Origin: a virus
DNA: 64,000 nucleotides
IMG/VR virus record: IMGVR_UViG_3300047509_000103
Location: 16,858 to 80,857 of that record
Direction: 5' to 3' (one strand)
Both the position numbers and the translations under genes were made by a program. Positions 23,067 to 31,520 of the stretch are shown here, in pieces; the first letter of the stretch is position 1, and every line of letters starts with the position of its first letter. The notes beneath the pieces were generated by a model. It was given only the letters and a program-made list of their open reading frames with translations. It was not told the DNA's origin and searched no databases.

Positions 23067-24454
23067 ACAGCGATGCGGGTGTGTTGCGAATAGCGATTCC
23101 GGAGAAACTGATTCCGGTATTCGAGGGGCGCGCGGACGTGCGCGGCGCCTATGGCGGCCGCGGCTCTGCCAAGACCCGCAGTTTCGCGAAGATGGCAGCC
23201 GCATTCGGAATGCGGTATGGGCAAGCTGGTATCAAGGGTCAAATCCTGTGCGCCCGCCAGTACATGAATTCACTGGACGATTCCTCACTTGAAGAGGTCA
23301 AGCGGGCGATCGAAGAAGAGCCGTTTTTAGCGGCGTACTACGAGGTCGGTGAGAAATACATCTGCAGCCGCGACGGGAACATCAGTTTCGGGTTCGCTGG
23401 GTTGCACCTGAGCATCGATAGCATCAAGTCGAAGGGCCGCATCCTGTTGTGCTGGGTCGACGAAGCAGAGCCAGTGCTTGAATCGGCATGGAATACGCTG
23501 GAACCGACGCTGCGCGAAGAAGCCGACGGCTGGAATGCCGAGCTGTGGGTGACGTGGAATCCGAAGCGCAAGAGTGCCGCAGTCGAGAAGCGTTACCGCA
23601 ATAGCTCGGATCCACTGATCAAGATTGTCGAGCTGAACTGGCGCGACAACCCCAAGTTCCCTGGCAAGCTGGAGCGCCAGCGTGAACGAGATCTGGAAGG
23701 AAGTCCGGACGAGTACCCACACATCTGGGACGGCGCTTACCAGACGGTCGTCAAAGGCGCTTACTACGCGCAGCAGATTGCGGCCGCAAAAGCCAGCGGT
23801 CGAGTCAGCCGTGTGGCTGCCGATCCTTTGCTGACGTTTCGTGTCCACTGCGATATCGGCGGAACCGGAATCAATTCTGACGCCTTCGTGATGTGGGCTG
23901 ACCAGATTGTTGGTCGCGAAGTTCGGCTGCTGGACTATTACGAGGTCCAAGGCCAGCCGGCCGCTGCGCATGTATTGTGGCTACGCGAGCACGGTTACGT
24001 TCCAGGCAATACGACGATTGTGTTGCCGCACGACGGTGCCCAGGCTGACAAGGTTTTCGCAATCACGTATCAAGGCGCATTCCAGGCAGCTGGGTACGAC
24101 ACGATCGTTATCCCCAACATGGGCAAAGGTGCTGCGAAGCTACGCATCGAGGCTGGTCGCCGATTGTTTGGCGCAATGTGGTTCGACGCAGATGGCACCG
24201 AAGTTGGGTTGGACACGCTGGCGTGCTATCACGAGAAGATCGACGAGAAGCGCGACATCGGACTGGGACCGGAACACGACAGTGCATCGCACTGCGGTGA
24301 CTCCTTTGGTCTGATAGCGGTTGATTACGAGCTCAACAAGCCAAGTGGCACGCGTGTTGGCGGTAATAGTGACACCTACAACGCGGTCGCTCACTGGAAG
24401 CGCAAGCTGCGCCAGCGAAATGGAACCACTGGTCGAGGGGCAATGACGGCCTGA
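23063..24454 (+). CDS. terminase large subunit
   Basis: 463 residues from GTG 23063, overlapping the small-subunit stop. The packaging ATPase has Walker A GGRGSAKT (31-38) and Walker B ILLCWVDEAE (127-136). The C-terminal RNase H-like nuclease has D264 in HCDIGGTG, D324 in LPHDGAQ and a late HDSASHCGDSF. The order and length fit the PBSX/P22-like group. It drives DNA into the procapsid and cuts concatemers, acting at the portal encoded next. Confidence 0.95.
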   Translation: MNSDAGVLRIAIPEKLIPVFEGRADVRGAYGGRGSAKTRSFAKMAAAFGMRYGQAGIKGQILCARQYMNSLDDSSLEEVKRAIEEEPFLAAYYEVGEKYICSRDGNISFGFAGLHLSIDSIKSKGRILLCWVDEAEPVLESAWNTLEPTLREEADGWNAELWVTWNPKRKSAAVEKRYRNSSDPLIKIVELNWRDNPKFPGKLERQRERDLEGSPDEYPHIWDGAYQTVVKGAYYAQQIAAAKASGRVSRVAADPLLTFRVHCDIGGTGINSDAFVMWADQIVGREVRLLDYYEVQGQPAAAHVLWLREHGYVPGNTTIVLPHDGAQADKVFAITYQGAFQAAGYDTIVIPNMGKGAAKLRIEAGRRLFGAMWFDADGTEVGLDTLACYHEKIDEKRDIGLGPEHDSASHCGDSFGLIAVDYELNKPSGTRVGGNSDTYNAVAHWKRKLRQRNGTTGRGAMTA

Positions 24455-24484
24455 GCATTTTGGCGCAGTAGACGTTCACCACAG

Positions 24485-24510
24485 ACCCGGCCTCGAGCCG
24501 GGTTTCGCAT
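24485..24510 (+). terminator. hairpin between terminase and portal genes
   Basis: ACCCGGC (24485-24491) pairs with GCCGGGT (24497-24503) across CTCGA, followed by TTCGCATTTC. The U-tract is interrupted, so this may be a partial terminator or attenuator tuning portal expression. Confidence 0.5.
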
Positions 24511-24526
24511 TTCTGAGGACTGACCA

Positions 24527-26782
24527 TTGGCAGCGATCCCAAACAATGTCGCCGCCCCATACGGCGCACCTGGCGATCCTGGCAACGAAGCCGAAACGGC
24601 GATGGGGGTATTCCAGCGCATCGAGGAAAAGTATTACCGCGGGCATATCGACTACATGCTGCACGCGCGGCGCATGGAGGACATGTACCTCGCCGGCGGC
24701 CGCCAGTGGCGCGCAGACGATGCGGCAAAGCTGGAACAAGAGGGCCGACCTGCATACGAGGTCGACATCATCAAGCCGGCTATCAACGCGATCATCGGCT
24801 ACCAAATCGCGAACCGTGTTGACCTTTCCTTCGTTCCGCGCGGCGGCGACAGCGACGAAAACTCCGCTCGCATAATGAGCAAAGTTGTCCGGCAGATGTT
24901 GGATAACGTTAAGTGGCGCCAGATCGAGACGAATTGTGTACTGGACGGTTTGATCCAGCAGCGCGGGTATCTCGACTTGCGCATGAGCTACGACAACAAC
25001 GATCTCGGCGAGTTGGAGATCCGCTGCATCGACCCGTTGGATGCGATGCCGGATTTGGACGCCAACGAATACGACCCCGACAAGTGGGCTGATTTTGACG
25101 AATCACGCTGGCTGACGGCGACGCAGATCGAGTCGCAGTACGGCAAGGACGCGGCCGATCAAATCGTCGGATTCTCCGATCACTTGTCGGACGAAGAGAA
25201 CTGGGGCGTTGAAAACGGTGTCGATCGCCGCGGCTTCGACGACTACTTCGGCGCCTACGCCTACGGACGTGCGTACTACGGTCGCAAAGGGCCATGGCGG
25301 CGCTACCGCATCGTGCATCGCCAGGTGAACGAGTACGCGAGCACCTTGGTGGCGCGCTGGCCTACCGGCGATGTGCGATCGTTGACCGGTTCCTCGCGTG
25401 AGGAAATTGGATACCTGCTACAGAAAGGCATCCCCGTATTCAAGCGCCGCATGCGTCAAGTACGCATGATGGTTGCAGCACCAGGCACGATGCTGTTCGA
25501 CGGCAGGAGCCCGTACAAGCACATGACGCCGGTGCCGTTCTTCCCCTACTTCCGCCGCGGACGGACGATAGGTGCCGTGGACGCCCTGGCGAGCGTGCAG
25601 GAGATGCTCAACAAGTTCATCTCGCAGTATGGCCACGTCATCAACAGCAGCGCGAACGGTGGATGGGAAGGCGAGGCCGACAGTCTTGCCAACATGGACG
25701 ACGGCGAGTTCGTGGATCGCGCTTCGGAAACCGGCCTCGTGTTGCTGACGAAGCCAGGTAAGAAAGCGCCGACGAAGATCAAACCGAACGACGTGCCGCA
25801 AGGCATCGCTGAAATGATCCAGTTCGCGTACAAAAACGCGCAGATGGTGAGCGGCGTTGACGAGAACCTGATGGGCGCCAACCAGAAGGACTTGTCCGGC
25901 GTTGCGGTGCAGAGCTACCAGTACGCGAGCCAGATGAAGCTGGCACCCATGCTCGACAACGTGAGTTTGATGCGGCAAACGATGCTGGGCCGCGTCCTCG
26001 ATATAACGCAGGAGTACATGGGCGCAGAACGCGTGATGCGGATCAGCGAGGAAAACTCCTACGGCGCGCAGCAACATATTCCGTACACGTTGAACCAGCG
26101 CATGGACGACGGCTCGGTATTGAACGACCTGACGATTGGCACCTACGACCTGGTTGTCGATGAGCAACCGGCACAGATCACTTTCGACAATTCGCAATTC
26201 GAGCAGATGGAAACAATGCGCAAGATGGGCATTCCGATCTCGGACGCCCGGATGATTCGCGCATCGAATCTGTCGAACAAGAGCGAGATCGCTGAGGAAG
26301 CGGAACAGAAGGCCAATACCGCGGCCAACATGAGCGCGCAACCGAATCCGCTGGCGGACGCGAGCATTGCCCTGGCTCAGGCCAAGGCTGCTCTGGCGCA
26401 GGCGCAGGCACGCAAGGCGCAGGCCGAAGCGGTCGAGGCGGCCATCGAGTCGGAGTTCAGCGCAGTGCAAACCGCGCAGACCATCGTTATGACCCCAGCC
26501 GTCGCGACGCTGGCCGACCAGTTGCTCAAGTCTGGCGGCTTCGTCGACGCCGATGCGCCACCGATCGTGCCGCAGGTTCCCCCAGGCACGCAGATGACGC
26601 CGGCACAAGAGGCCGAAATCGCTGGGCAGCACAAGAACACGCACCCGCTGTTCCCTGCGCATGCCGACACGGGGCTGAACAAGGGAATCAGCAAGCCAGC
26701 TGATCCAACCGCAGTTCCTGTCGGCGCACCGCAACCACCCGGGTCAGTACACAACCCGGACGACGGTATTTCTTCGTTCTGA
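24527..26782 (+). CDS. portal protein, P22-like
   Basis: 751 residues, starting at TTG 24527 behind GAGGACTGACCA. The N-terminal 250 residues (HARRMEDMYLAGGRQW, KPAINAIIGYQIANRVDLSFVPRGGD, RGYLDLRMSYDNNDLGELEIRCIDP) follow the P22-type portal family of podoviruses. The centre carries the long alpha-helical stem region, and the C-terminal 130 residues are Ala/Gln-rich coiled coil (QAKAALAQAQARKAQAEAVEA) resembling the P22 portal barrel, then a proline-rich tail. The dodecameric portal is the DNA channel and the docking point for terminase and tail. Confidence 0.95.
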   Translation: MAAIPNNVAAPYGAPGDPGNEAETAMGVFQRIEEKYYRGHIDYMLHARRMEDMYLAGGRQWRADDAAKLEQEGRPAYEVDIIKPAINAIIGYQIANRVDLSFVPRGGDSDENSARIMSKVVRQMLDNVKWRQIETNCVLDGLIQQRGYLDLRMSYDNNDLGELEIRCIDPLDAMPDLDANEYDPDKWADFDESRWLTATQIESQYGKDAADQIVGFSDHLSDEENWGVENGVDRRGFDDYFGAYAYGRAYYGRKGPWRRYRIVHRQVNEYASTLVARWPTGDVRSLTGSSREEIGYLLQKGIPVFKRRMRQVRMMVAAPGTMLFDGRSPYKHMTPVPFFPYFRRGRTIGAVDALASVQEMLNKFISQYGHVINSSANGGWEGEADSLANMDDGEFVDRASETGLVLLTKPGKKAPTKIKPNDVPQGIAEMIQFAYKNAQMVSGVDENLMGANQKDLSGVAVQSYQYASQMKLAPMLDNVSLMRQTMLGRVLDITQEYMGAERVMRISEENSYGAQQHIPYTLNQRMDDGSVLNDLTIGTYDLVVDEQPAQITFDNSQFEQMETMRKMGIPISDARMIRASNLSNKSEIAEEAEQKANTAANMSAQPNPLADASIALAQAKAALAQAQARKAQAEAVEAAIESEFSAVQTAQTIVMTPAVATLADQLLKSGGFVDADAPPIVPQVPPGTQMTPAQEAEIAGQHKNTHPLFPAHADTGLNKGISKPADPTAVPVGAPQPPGSVHNPDDGISSF

Positions 26783-26794
26783 GTAAGCCGCCGC

Positions 26795-27010
26795 ATGAAA
26801 ACCGCCGAATACTGGTCAGATTTGCGTCGTTGCATTCAGCGCATCATCCAAGCGGCTCGGCCGATCAATCTCTACCTGTCCCAATGTGGGCATCCAACGT
26901 TTATGCCTGGCGTCGGCTGTTCGCTGGTCGGCACATATACGACGCAGGTGACGTTGCAGCAGCTTATTGACGATATCGATGAAGCGGATCGCGAGCGCCG
27001 GGAAAGGTAA
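26795..27010 (+). CDS. hypothetical 71-residue protein
   Basis: MKTAEYWSDLRRCIQRIIQAARPINLYLSQCGHPTFMPGVGC... contains Cys and His residues that might bind a metal, and a C-terminal acidic helix (LQQLIDDIDEADRERRER). It lies between portal and scaffold genes. No strong ribosome-binding site is seen. No family recognised; the coding call is moderate. Confidence 0.5.
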   Translation: MKTAEYWSDLRRCIQRIIQAARPINLYLSQCGHPTFMPGVGCSLVGTYTTQVTLQQLIDDIDEADRERRER

Positions 27011-27049
27011 ACATTCGCGAAAACGGTTTTTATTCAACGGAGCACTCCA

Positions 27050-27271
27050 ATGGCAAAGTCGAAGAACAGCACAATGATGGGCGGTATGGATCCCGACTGG
27101 CAGACCGAGAGCGACGTTCGCACGCTCGGCGAGGCGCATCGCATCAAGGGCGATCCGAAGCGGCTCAAGGCAGCGAAGGAGCATGCGAAGAAGAAGTTGG
27201 AGTCGATGGCTCGGATCGCATCTACGTCTGCCGTAGACGACGACGGCGACGACGATAACAACAACGACTGA
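27050..27271 (+). CDS. small charged phage protein
   Basis: 73 residues, with CGGAG ahead of the ATG. The pattern MMGGMDPDWQTESDVRTLGEAHRIKGDPKRLKAAKEHAKKKLESM occurs in several podophages near the portal and capsid genes. The C-terminus is a run of Asp and Asn, making a strongly acidic tail. An intrinsic terminator follows. Function unknown, perhaps head assembly. Confidence 0.7.
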   Translation: MAKSKNSTMMGGMDPDWQTESDVRTLGEAHRIKGDPKRLKAAKEHAKKKLESMARIASTSAVDDDGDDDNNND

Positions 27272-27290
27272 TCGCAAGACCAGCAGCAAG

Positions 27291-27311
27291 CCGCCCCGAA
27301 GGGTGGTTTTT
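27291..27311 (+). terminator. intrinsic terminator before the scaffold gene
   Basis: CCGCCC (27291-27296) pairs with GGGTGG (27301-27306, one G-T pair) around a CGAA tetraloop, followed by TTTTT. It sits just before the scaffold gene and could set the ratio of portal to scaffold/capsid transcript. Confidence 0.75.
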
Positions 27312-27334
27312 GTGCATGAAATTTGGAGCAAGCA

Positions 27335-28381
27335 ATGGCTGACAAAGAAAACGAGCCGCAGAAAGAACTGCCGCTCGACAACCAGCAGGTGGACGATGCT
27401 GATATTTCCGACTTCGACGATGCGGCAGCCGGTGTCGGTTCACCGCCGGCCGCTGCGCCAGCGCAGGATGACGCCAGCACTGCTGCTGCCGAGCAACCGG
27501 ATGGCAAGCAAGCGGAAGAGGAAATAGATCCGGAAATTCTCAAGGCCATTGCGGCTGATGATGAGTCGCCAGCTGCAGCGGCAACCGACGACGATCGAAT
27601 GATCCCGAAGGCGCGCTTTGATGAGGTCAACGGCAAGTTCAAGGACGTCGCGTCGCGCCTTGATGCTATTGAGGCCGACCGCAAGCAGGCCCAAGCGAAG
27701 GCCGCTCCCGGCCGCGACTTCGACGCTGAAGAAAAGGAGTTGGAGGCCAAGCAGAAGGACTTGGAGGACAAATTCGAAAGCGGTGAAATCGACGCCGACG
27801 CGCACCGCGCGCAGGCTGCCGACTACGTCAAGCAACTGCGCCAGCTCGACCGCGAACGCGGCCACGCTGAAGGACTTGGTACAGGCCTTCAAGAAGCGGA
27901 TAAGCGCGTCGCCAAAGAACGCCAAGAGGCCGCGCAGAAGGCATGGCAGGCGAAGATTGGTGCGTGGGAGAAGGCCAACGCCGACAAACTCGAAAATGCC
28001 GCCTACAAGGACAAGGTCGAGGAACTGTTCACGAAGTTCGGCAAAGACCCGAGCTTGTCGGATGACGACCTGATTGCCAAGGTCGAGGAAGGTGCCCAGG
28101 CATGGGTTTCGCAGATGGCGAAACTACTTGGCCTCGGCGAGAAGACGCCGGTAGCCGATCCTGATGCAGTTCCTGCAGCCGATCCGCACGCCGCTCGCAA
28201 CGCGAAGGACGCAACAGCGCAGGCGCGCGCTAGCGCATTGCCATCGGCATCCGTGCCAGGCAGCGCCGGAAACCGCAGCACGCGCGGCGCGATACCTGGC
28301 AAGGTCCAGGATCTTACTCAAAAGGAAATCGATGGGCTGCTCAAGGAAGACGGCGCCGCGAAAGATATCGCAGACTTCTGA
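27335..28381 (+). CDS. putative scaffolding protein
   Basis: 348 residues from ATG 27335, chosen because GGAG lies eight bases upstream; a TTG 12 bases earlier is less likely. The protein is acidic, Ala- and Lys-rich and almost entirely disordered or coiled coil. It has a long heptad region (EEKELEAKQKDLEDKFESGEIDADAHRAQAADYVKQL...) and a C-terminal TQKEIDGLLKEDGA helix like the capsid-binding helix of scaffolds. It lies between portal and capsid genes, as expected. Scaffolds template procapsid assembly and then leave. Confidence 0.75.
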   Translation: MADKENEPQKELPLDNQQVDDADISDFDDAAAGVGSPPAAAPAQDDASTAAAEQPDGKQAEEEIDPEILKAIAADDESPAAAATDDDRMIPKARFDEVNGKFKDVASRLDAIEADRKQAQAKAAPGRDFDAEEKELEAKQKDLEDKFESGEIDADAHRAQAADYVKQLRQLDRERGHAEGLGTGLQEADKRVAKERQEAAQKAWQAKIGAWEKANADKLENAAYKDKVEELFTKFGKDPSLSDDDLIAKVEEGAQAWVSQMAKLLGLGEKTPVADPDAVPAADPHAARNAKDATAQARASALPSASVPGSAGNRSTRGAIPGKVQDLTQKEIDGLLKEDGAAKDIADF

Positions 28382-28399
28382 ACCTAAGAGGAATTTTCA

Positions 28400-29032
28400 A
28401 TGAGCACCGTAGATTCCCAGTATGCGATAGGCGCGAATGCGCAGGAGCTGTCTGACTCTGTCGCCGCCTTGATCGCGCTTGGCTATGAGCCGACGGATAG
28501 TCCGTCTTTCAACGGCACGCACTTCATCCAGCGTTGCGACAATGACGGCGGTGCATCGATTGGCGACGGTGCGACCATCGCCGTGCATAACTCTGCCGGG
28601 GCGGATTCGCACAATGCCGTAGCGGAGGTCGCTGCTGGTGTTCTGACGGATGTGAAGTTTGCGTCCACCATTGCGATGGTGGACAACGCCGATACGGTCG
28701 TCGTGAACAATTCCGCCGGTTCTCCTGTGGCCGGAACGCACAGCGCCGAAGTTGCCGCCGGTGTCCTGACGGATGTGAAACTGGCGGCTACGGTTGCCCC
28801 GGTCGTGAATGCTGCGACCGTCGCCGTACACAATTCGGCTGGCTCGGTAGTCGCAGGTACACACGTTGCCGAAGTTGCGGCAGGCGTTCTGACCGACGTA
28901 AAACTCGCCGCCACCATTGCGCCGGTTGCAAGTGGGCTGGCGCTCACTGGAGTTACGCCGACCGGATCGTACGTGACCACGGTCACGTTCACTGTTACGG
29001 CCGGCGTCATCACGGCGATTGCACTGAGCTAA
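28400..29032 (+). CDS. decoration- or fibre-like head protein with three tandem repeats
   Basis: 210 residues. Residues 1-50 are a DUF1737-like unit (ELSDSVAALIALGYEPTDSP...FIQRCD), shared with the next gene. Residues 57-179 are three repeats of 40-41 residues with the theme TVAVHNSAGSxVAGTHxAEVAAGVLTDVKLAAT. These look like turns of a beta-solenoid or triple-stranded fibre. A short beta tail (SGLALTGVTPTGSYVTTVTFTVTAGVITAIALS) ends the protein. Lying just before the capsid gene, it is probably a capsid decoration or head-fibre protein. Confidence 0.7.
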   Translation: MSTVDSQYAIGANAQELSDSVAALIALGYEPTDSPSFNGTHFIQRCDNDGGASIGDGATIAVHNSAGADSHNAVAEVAAGVLTDVKFASTIAMVDNADTVVVNNSAGSPVAGTHSAEVAAGVLTDVKLAATVAPVVNAATVAVHNSAGSVVAGTHVAEVAAGVLTDVKLAATIAPVASGLALTGVTPTGSYVTTVTFTVTAGVITAIALS

Positions 29033-29075
29033 AGCAGATACATCCACAAAACCGTTAAAGCAGGAGAATTTTCAA

Positions 29076-29537
29076 ATGACCATTTCCAGTTCATCGTTTG
29101 CAGTCGGAGTCGACGTAAAGTCGCTGAGTGACTCAATCGCTGCCCAGATCGCGCTTGGCTTTCAACCAGCCGATAACCCCATCCAAATGCACAACCTGCT
29201 TATTCAGCGTTGCGATAAGGTGACAAGCTCGCAAGTGCTCGCCGCTGGCGATGGTGCGATCGCCGTTGCGCAAGGCACGGTCATCATCACCAAAGGAAGT
29301 GCCGCGGCACTGACTCTGGCTGCGCCCACGACCGCGCAGGCTGGCACGCGTATCACGATCACCAGTTCGACGGCCTTTGCGCACGTCATCACTGCGACCG
29401 GTCTACTTGAAAACGGTACGACAGGCGGTCCGCACAACACCGCGACCTTCGCGGCGTTCCCGGGTGCCACCATCACGCTCGAGGCCTACAACGGTCTGTG
29501 GTTCCTCGTGTCTAGCGTTCTCGTGACGATCGCGTAA
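29076..29537 (+). CDS. second decoration-like head protein
   Basis: 153 residues. The N-terminal 47 residues (SFAVGVDVKSLSDSIAAQIALGFQPADNP...LIQRCDKV) are homologous to those of the preceding gene. The C-terminal 95 residues (GTVIITKGSAAALTLAAP...TATFAAFPGATITLEAYNGLWFLVSS) form a different beta-sandwich-like domain seen in many phage head or tail accessory proteins. The same anchor with different outer domains suggests decoration of the same capsid site. AGGAGAATTTTCAA precedes the ATG. Confidence 0.7.
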   Translation: MTISSSSFAVGVDVKSLSDSIAAQIALGFQPADNPIQMHNLLIQRCDKVTSSQVLAAGDGAIAVAQGTVIITKGSAAALTLAAPTTAQAGTRITITSSTAFAHVITATGLLENGTTGGPHNTATFAAFPGATITLEAYNGLWFLVSSVLVTIA

Positions 29538-29552
29538 GACATTTGTCTCCAT

Positions 29553-29826
29553 GAGCCGATGAAAGTCGGCTCTATGCCAGCGATGGCCTGGCTCGCTGAT
29601 CGAGAACGATCGTTTCAATTTTTGAGAATACCTCGCTTCGGGAATCGAATGCGGGTCGGGTTATTGCGTGCCTAAAACGCAATTCGATCGCTGAGTACAG
29701 CGGTTCCGCAGCACACGGCTGCGATACCAACGTGTGCCCTTTGGCGGGCTCAACGCCACGGCTTCGTCCCACGACATAGGGACGGTTCCGCGTGACCGGC
29801 GAGACGGGTCGTTTGTGTCGATTCCC
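29553..29826 (+). ncRNA. highly structured leader RNA upstream of the capsid gene
   Basis: This 327-base noncoding stretch is packed with perfect stems: 29553-29559/29566-29572; 29578-29583/29593-29598; GATCG-AGAA-CGATC at 29598-29611; 29663-29669/29677-29683; 29689-29693/29698-29702; 29707-29712/29718-29723; 29742-29746/29754-29758; 29765-29770/29779-29784. A nine-base pairing, GGGAATCGA (29640-29648) with TCGATTCCC (29818-29826), closes the last two-thirds. A competing local stem uses 29644-29649 with 29683-29688. The loop of the 29707 hairpin (ACACG) can pair with CGTGT at 29731-29735, a pseudoknot. There is no U-tract, so it is not a plain terminator. Its function, probably control of capsid expression, is inferred. 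Confidence 0.55.
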
Positions 29827-29864
29827 AAACCACTCCTTTTCCATCTCTCACGAGGTAACTCATC

Positions 29865-30983
29865 ATGGCCGTTACTGGCAATTTATCCCCAGCAGAAAAG
29901 AAGTTCCTTTTCCGCAAAAAGCTGCAGCAGGAATACCAGGAAGACTTTTTCTTCACTGGCGCGGAAGGTCAGGGCACGGCTGTGATCGAGAAGATCACCG
30001 AGCTGTCCCGCAACTCCAAGGGCGAAGAAGCTGCGTACTTCCCGCTGATCCCACGCCTGACCGGCGGTGGCATCATCGGCGACAACACGATGCATCATCG
30101 TGAGCGCCAGGCAAGTGCTGCATGGCAGAAGTGCAACTTCTCCGCGTTCGCCAACGCGATCGTCAACAAAGGCGCATTGTCGGATCAGAAATCGCTGATT
30201 CAGGTGCGCACGATCCAGCGTCCGGTGCTCGGCAAGTGGCTGGCCGACGCGAACGAGGATCAGGCCGTTCTCACCGCTTCCGGCATCAGCTACCTCTACA
30301 ACACGGATGGCTCGCTGCGCGTCACGCCGGAAGGTCAGGATCCATGGACGATGCTGGACTACGCCAACGACGTATCGGCGCCGTCTGTCAACCGTCACTA
30401 CAACTGGAACGCCAGCTCAAATTCGTTGGCGTTGGTAGCTGATCACGCACTGGTCTCAACGGACAAGTCTTCCTACGGCTTGCTGCCGGAGATGAAGGCC
30501 ATTGCGATGGACAAGCGCATCACACCGAGCCGTCTCGGGGGTCGTGATGTGCACGTCGCGCTCTGCCACACAAGCGTGATGTCGGGACTGTGGAAGGACG
30601 ATGACTTCCGCAGGTCAGTCGTGCAATCCGGGGAACGTGGCTCGAACAACGCGTTCTTGAAGTTCGGTCACTTCACCATTCACGACCTGCTGATCGTTCC
30701 GTACTCGCGTTGCTACAACACGCGAGGCGCCGTATCCGGCACCAACAAGTTCGGATCCGGATTGAACGTGGATGGCTCACGCATTCTGCTGATGGGTGCG
30801 CAAGCACTTGCCCGTGCCGACTTGGGTCCGCCCGAGTGGTTGGAGCAGAAGGACGACTACGGCCGCACGACCGGTTTCGGCGTGCAGCACTTCGGTGGCT
30901 GGCTCAAGCCGGTGTTTCCGAGCTCCTACGACAACGGTTCGAACGAGGACTTCTCGATCGTATCCGTCGACGTGGCGATCTGA
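29865..30983 (+). CDS. major capsid protein, N4 gp56 type
   Basis: 372 residues, with GAGG nine bases ahead of ATG 29865. The N-terminus (MAVTGNLSPAEKKFLFRKKLQQEYQEDFFFTGAEG) and central segments (NTMHHRERQASAAWQKCNFSAF; GGRDVHVALCHTSVMSGLW; FGHFTIHDLLIVPYSRCYN) follow the N4-gp56 family of capsid proteins, an HK97-like fold without a protease domain. It forms the icosahedral shell around the scaffold. The long structured leader upstream and the following spaced gene suggest separate control of its high expression. Confidence 0.85.
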   Translation: MAVTGNLSPAEKKFLFRKKLQQEYQEDFFFTGAEGQGTAVIEKITELSRNSKGEEAAYFPLIPRLTGGGIIGDNTMHHRERQASAAWQKCNFSAFANAIVNKGALSDQKSLIQVRTIQRPVLGKWLADANEDQAVLTASGISYLYNTDGSLRVTPEGQDPWTMLDYANDVSAPSVNRHYNWNASSNSLALVADHALVSTDKSSYGLLPEMKAIAMDKRITPSRLGGRDVHVALCHTSVMSGLWKDDDFRRSVVQSGERGSNNAFLKFGHFTIHDLLIVPYSRCYNTRGAVSGTNKFGSGLNVDGSRILLMGAQALARADLGPPEWLEQKDDYGRTTGFGVQHFGGWLKPVFPSSYDNGSNEDFSIVSVDVAI

Positions 30984-31046
30984 CCCGCGCACGGCGGCCA
31001 GTCGTAAGGGCTGGTCGCCACTTCACCCAACACGAGGTAAAAATTC

Positions 31047-31445
31047 ATGAGCACGACCAATCAGTTCCAGCGCACCGTCCCGCTCGTCTCTCCAGTGGAA
31101 CTTGGAAAGGCGAACAACGGCATCGGCAATGCCATCAATACGATTTTGAGAAGTGGTGCAACTCTCACCAACATCAAGGCGTATGTCCGGACCGCATTCG
31201 ATGGCTCCGGCACGGTCACCCTGACTGTGACCGATGGTACGACGACGTTCATCAACGCGCAGAGCGTCAAGACGGCCAGCGCCACTACGCCGCTGACAAA
31301 CGCCGACTCGGACAACGACTATCCGACCGGCGGCACGATCCAGGCCTACATCACCGACCAGAACAGCGACAGCACGAAAGGCCAAGTCGTCGTCAAGTTG
31401 TTCTACGAGGACGGCAAGGTCGTCGACATCTACGACAACGGCTAA
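31047..31445 (+). CDS. small beta-rich head protein
   Basis: 132 residues, GAGGTAAA before the ATG. The product is Thr/Ser/Asn-rich with alternating strands (SGTVTLTVTDGTTTFINAQSV, GGTIQAYITDQNSDSTKGQVVVKLFYEDGKV), typical of capsid-stabilising or decoration proteins placed directly after the capsid gene. It is followed by a strong terminator, so it closes the head transcription unit. Family not recognised. Confidence 0.65.
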   Translation: MSTTNQFQRTVPLVSPVELGKANNGIGNAINTILRSGATLTNIKAYVRTAFDGSGTVTLTVTDGTTTFINAQSVKTASATTPLTNADSDNDYPTGGTIQAYITDQNSDSTKGQVVVKLFYEDGKVVDIYDNG

Positions 31446-31475
31446 TCCAGCAGCCCAAGAGACGCGCAGTAAGCA

Positions 31476-31509
31476 AGCCGGCGGCACATTTCGTCGCCGG
31501 CTATTTTTT
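31476..31509 (+). terminator. strong intrinsic terminator after the capsid unit
   Basis: AGCCGGCG (31476-31483) pairs perfectly with CGCCGGCT (31495-31502) over an 11-base loop, followed by six T (31504-31509). It ends the capsid transcription unit; readthrough would supply the tail genes. Confidence 0.9.
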
Positions 31510-31520
31510 GGAGTAAGCAC

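Noticed and set aside
25418-26734. Antisense open frame of 438 codons in the portal gene
   Set aside because: It lies fully inside the portal coding sequence and encodes a His/Arg/Leu-rich composition typical of antisense translation.
29553-29572. Intrinsic terminator after the second decoration gene
   Set aside because: The seven-base stem is perfect but lacks a U-tract, so it is treated as part of the structured leader.
29572-29844. Minus-strand open frame across the capsid leader
   Set aside because: No ribosome-binding site, no recognisable family, opposite to all neighbours, and the sequence is better explained by RNA hairpins.
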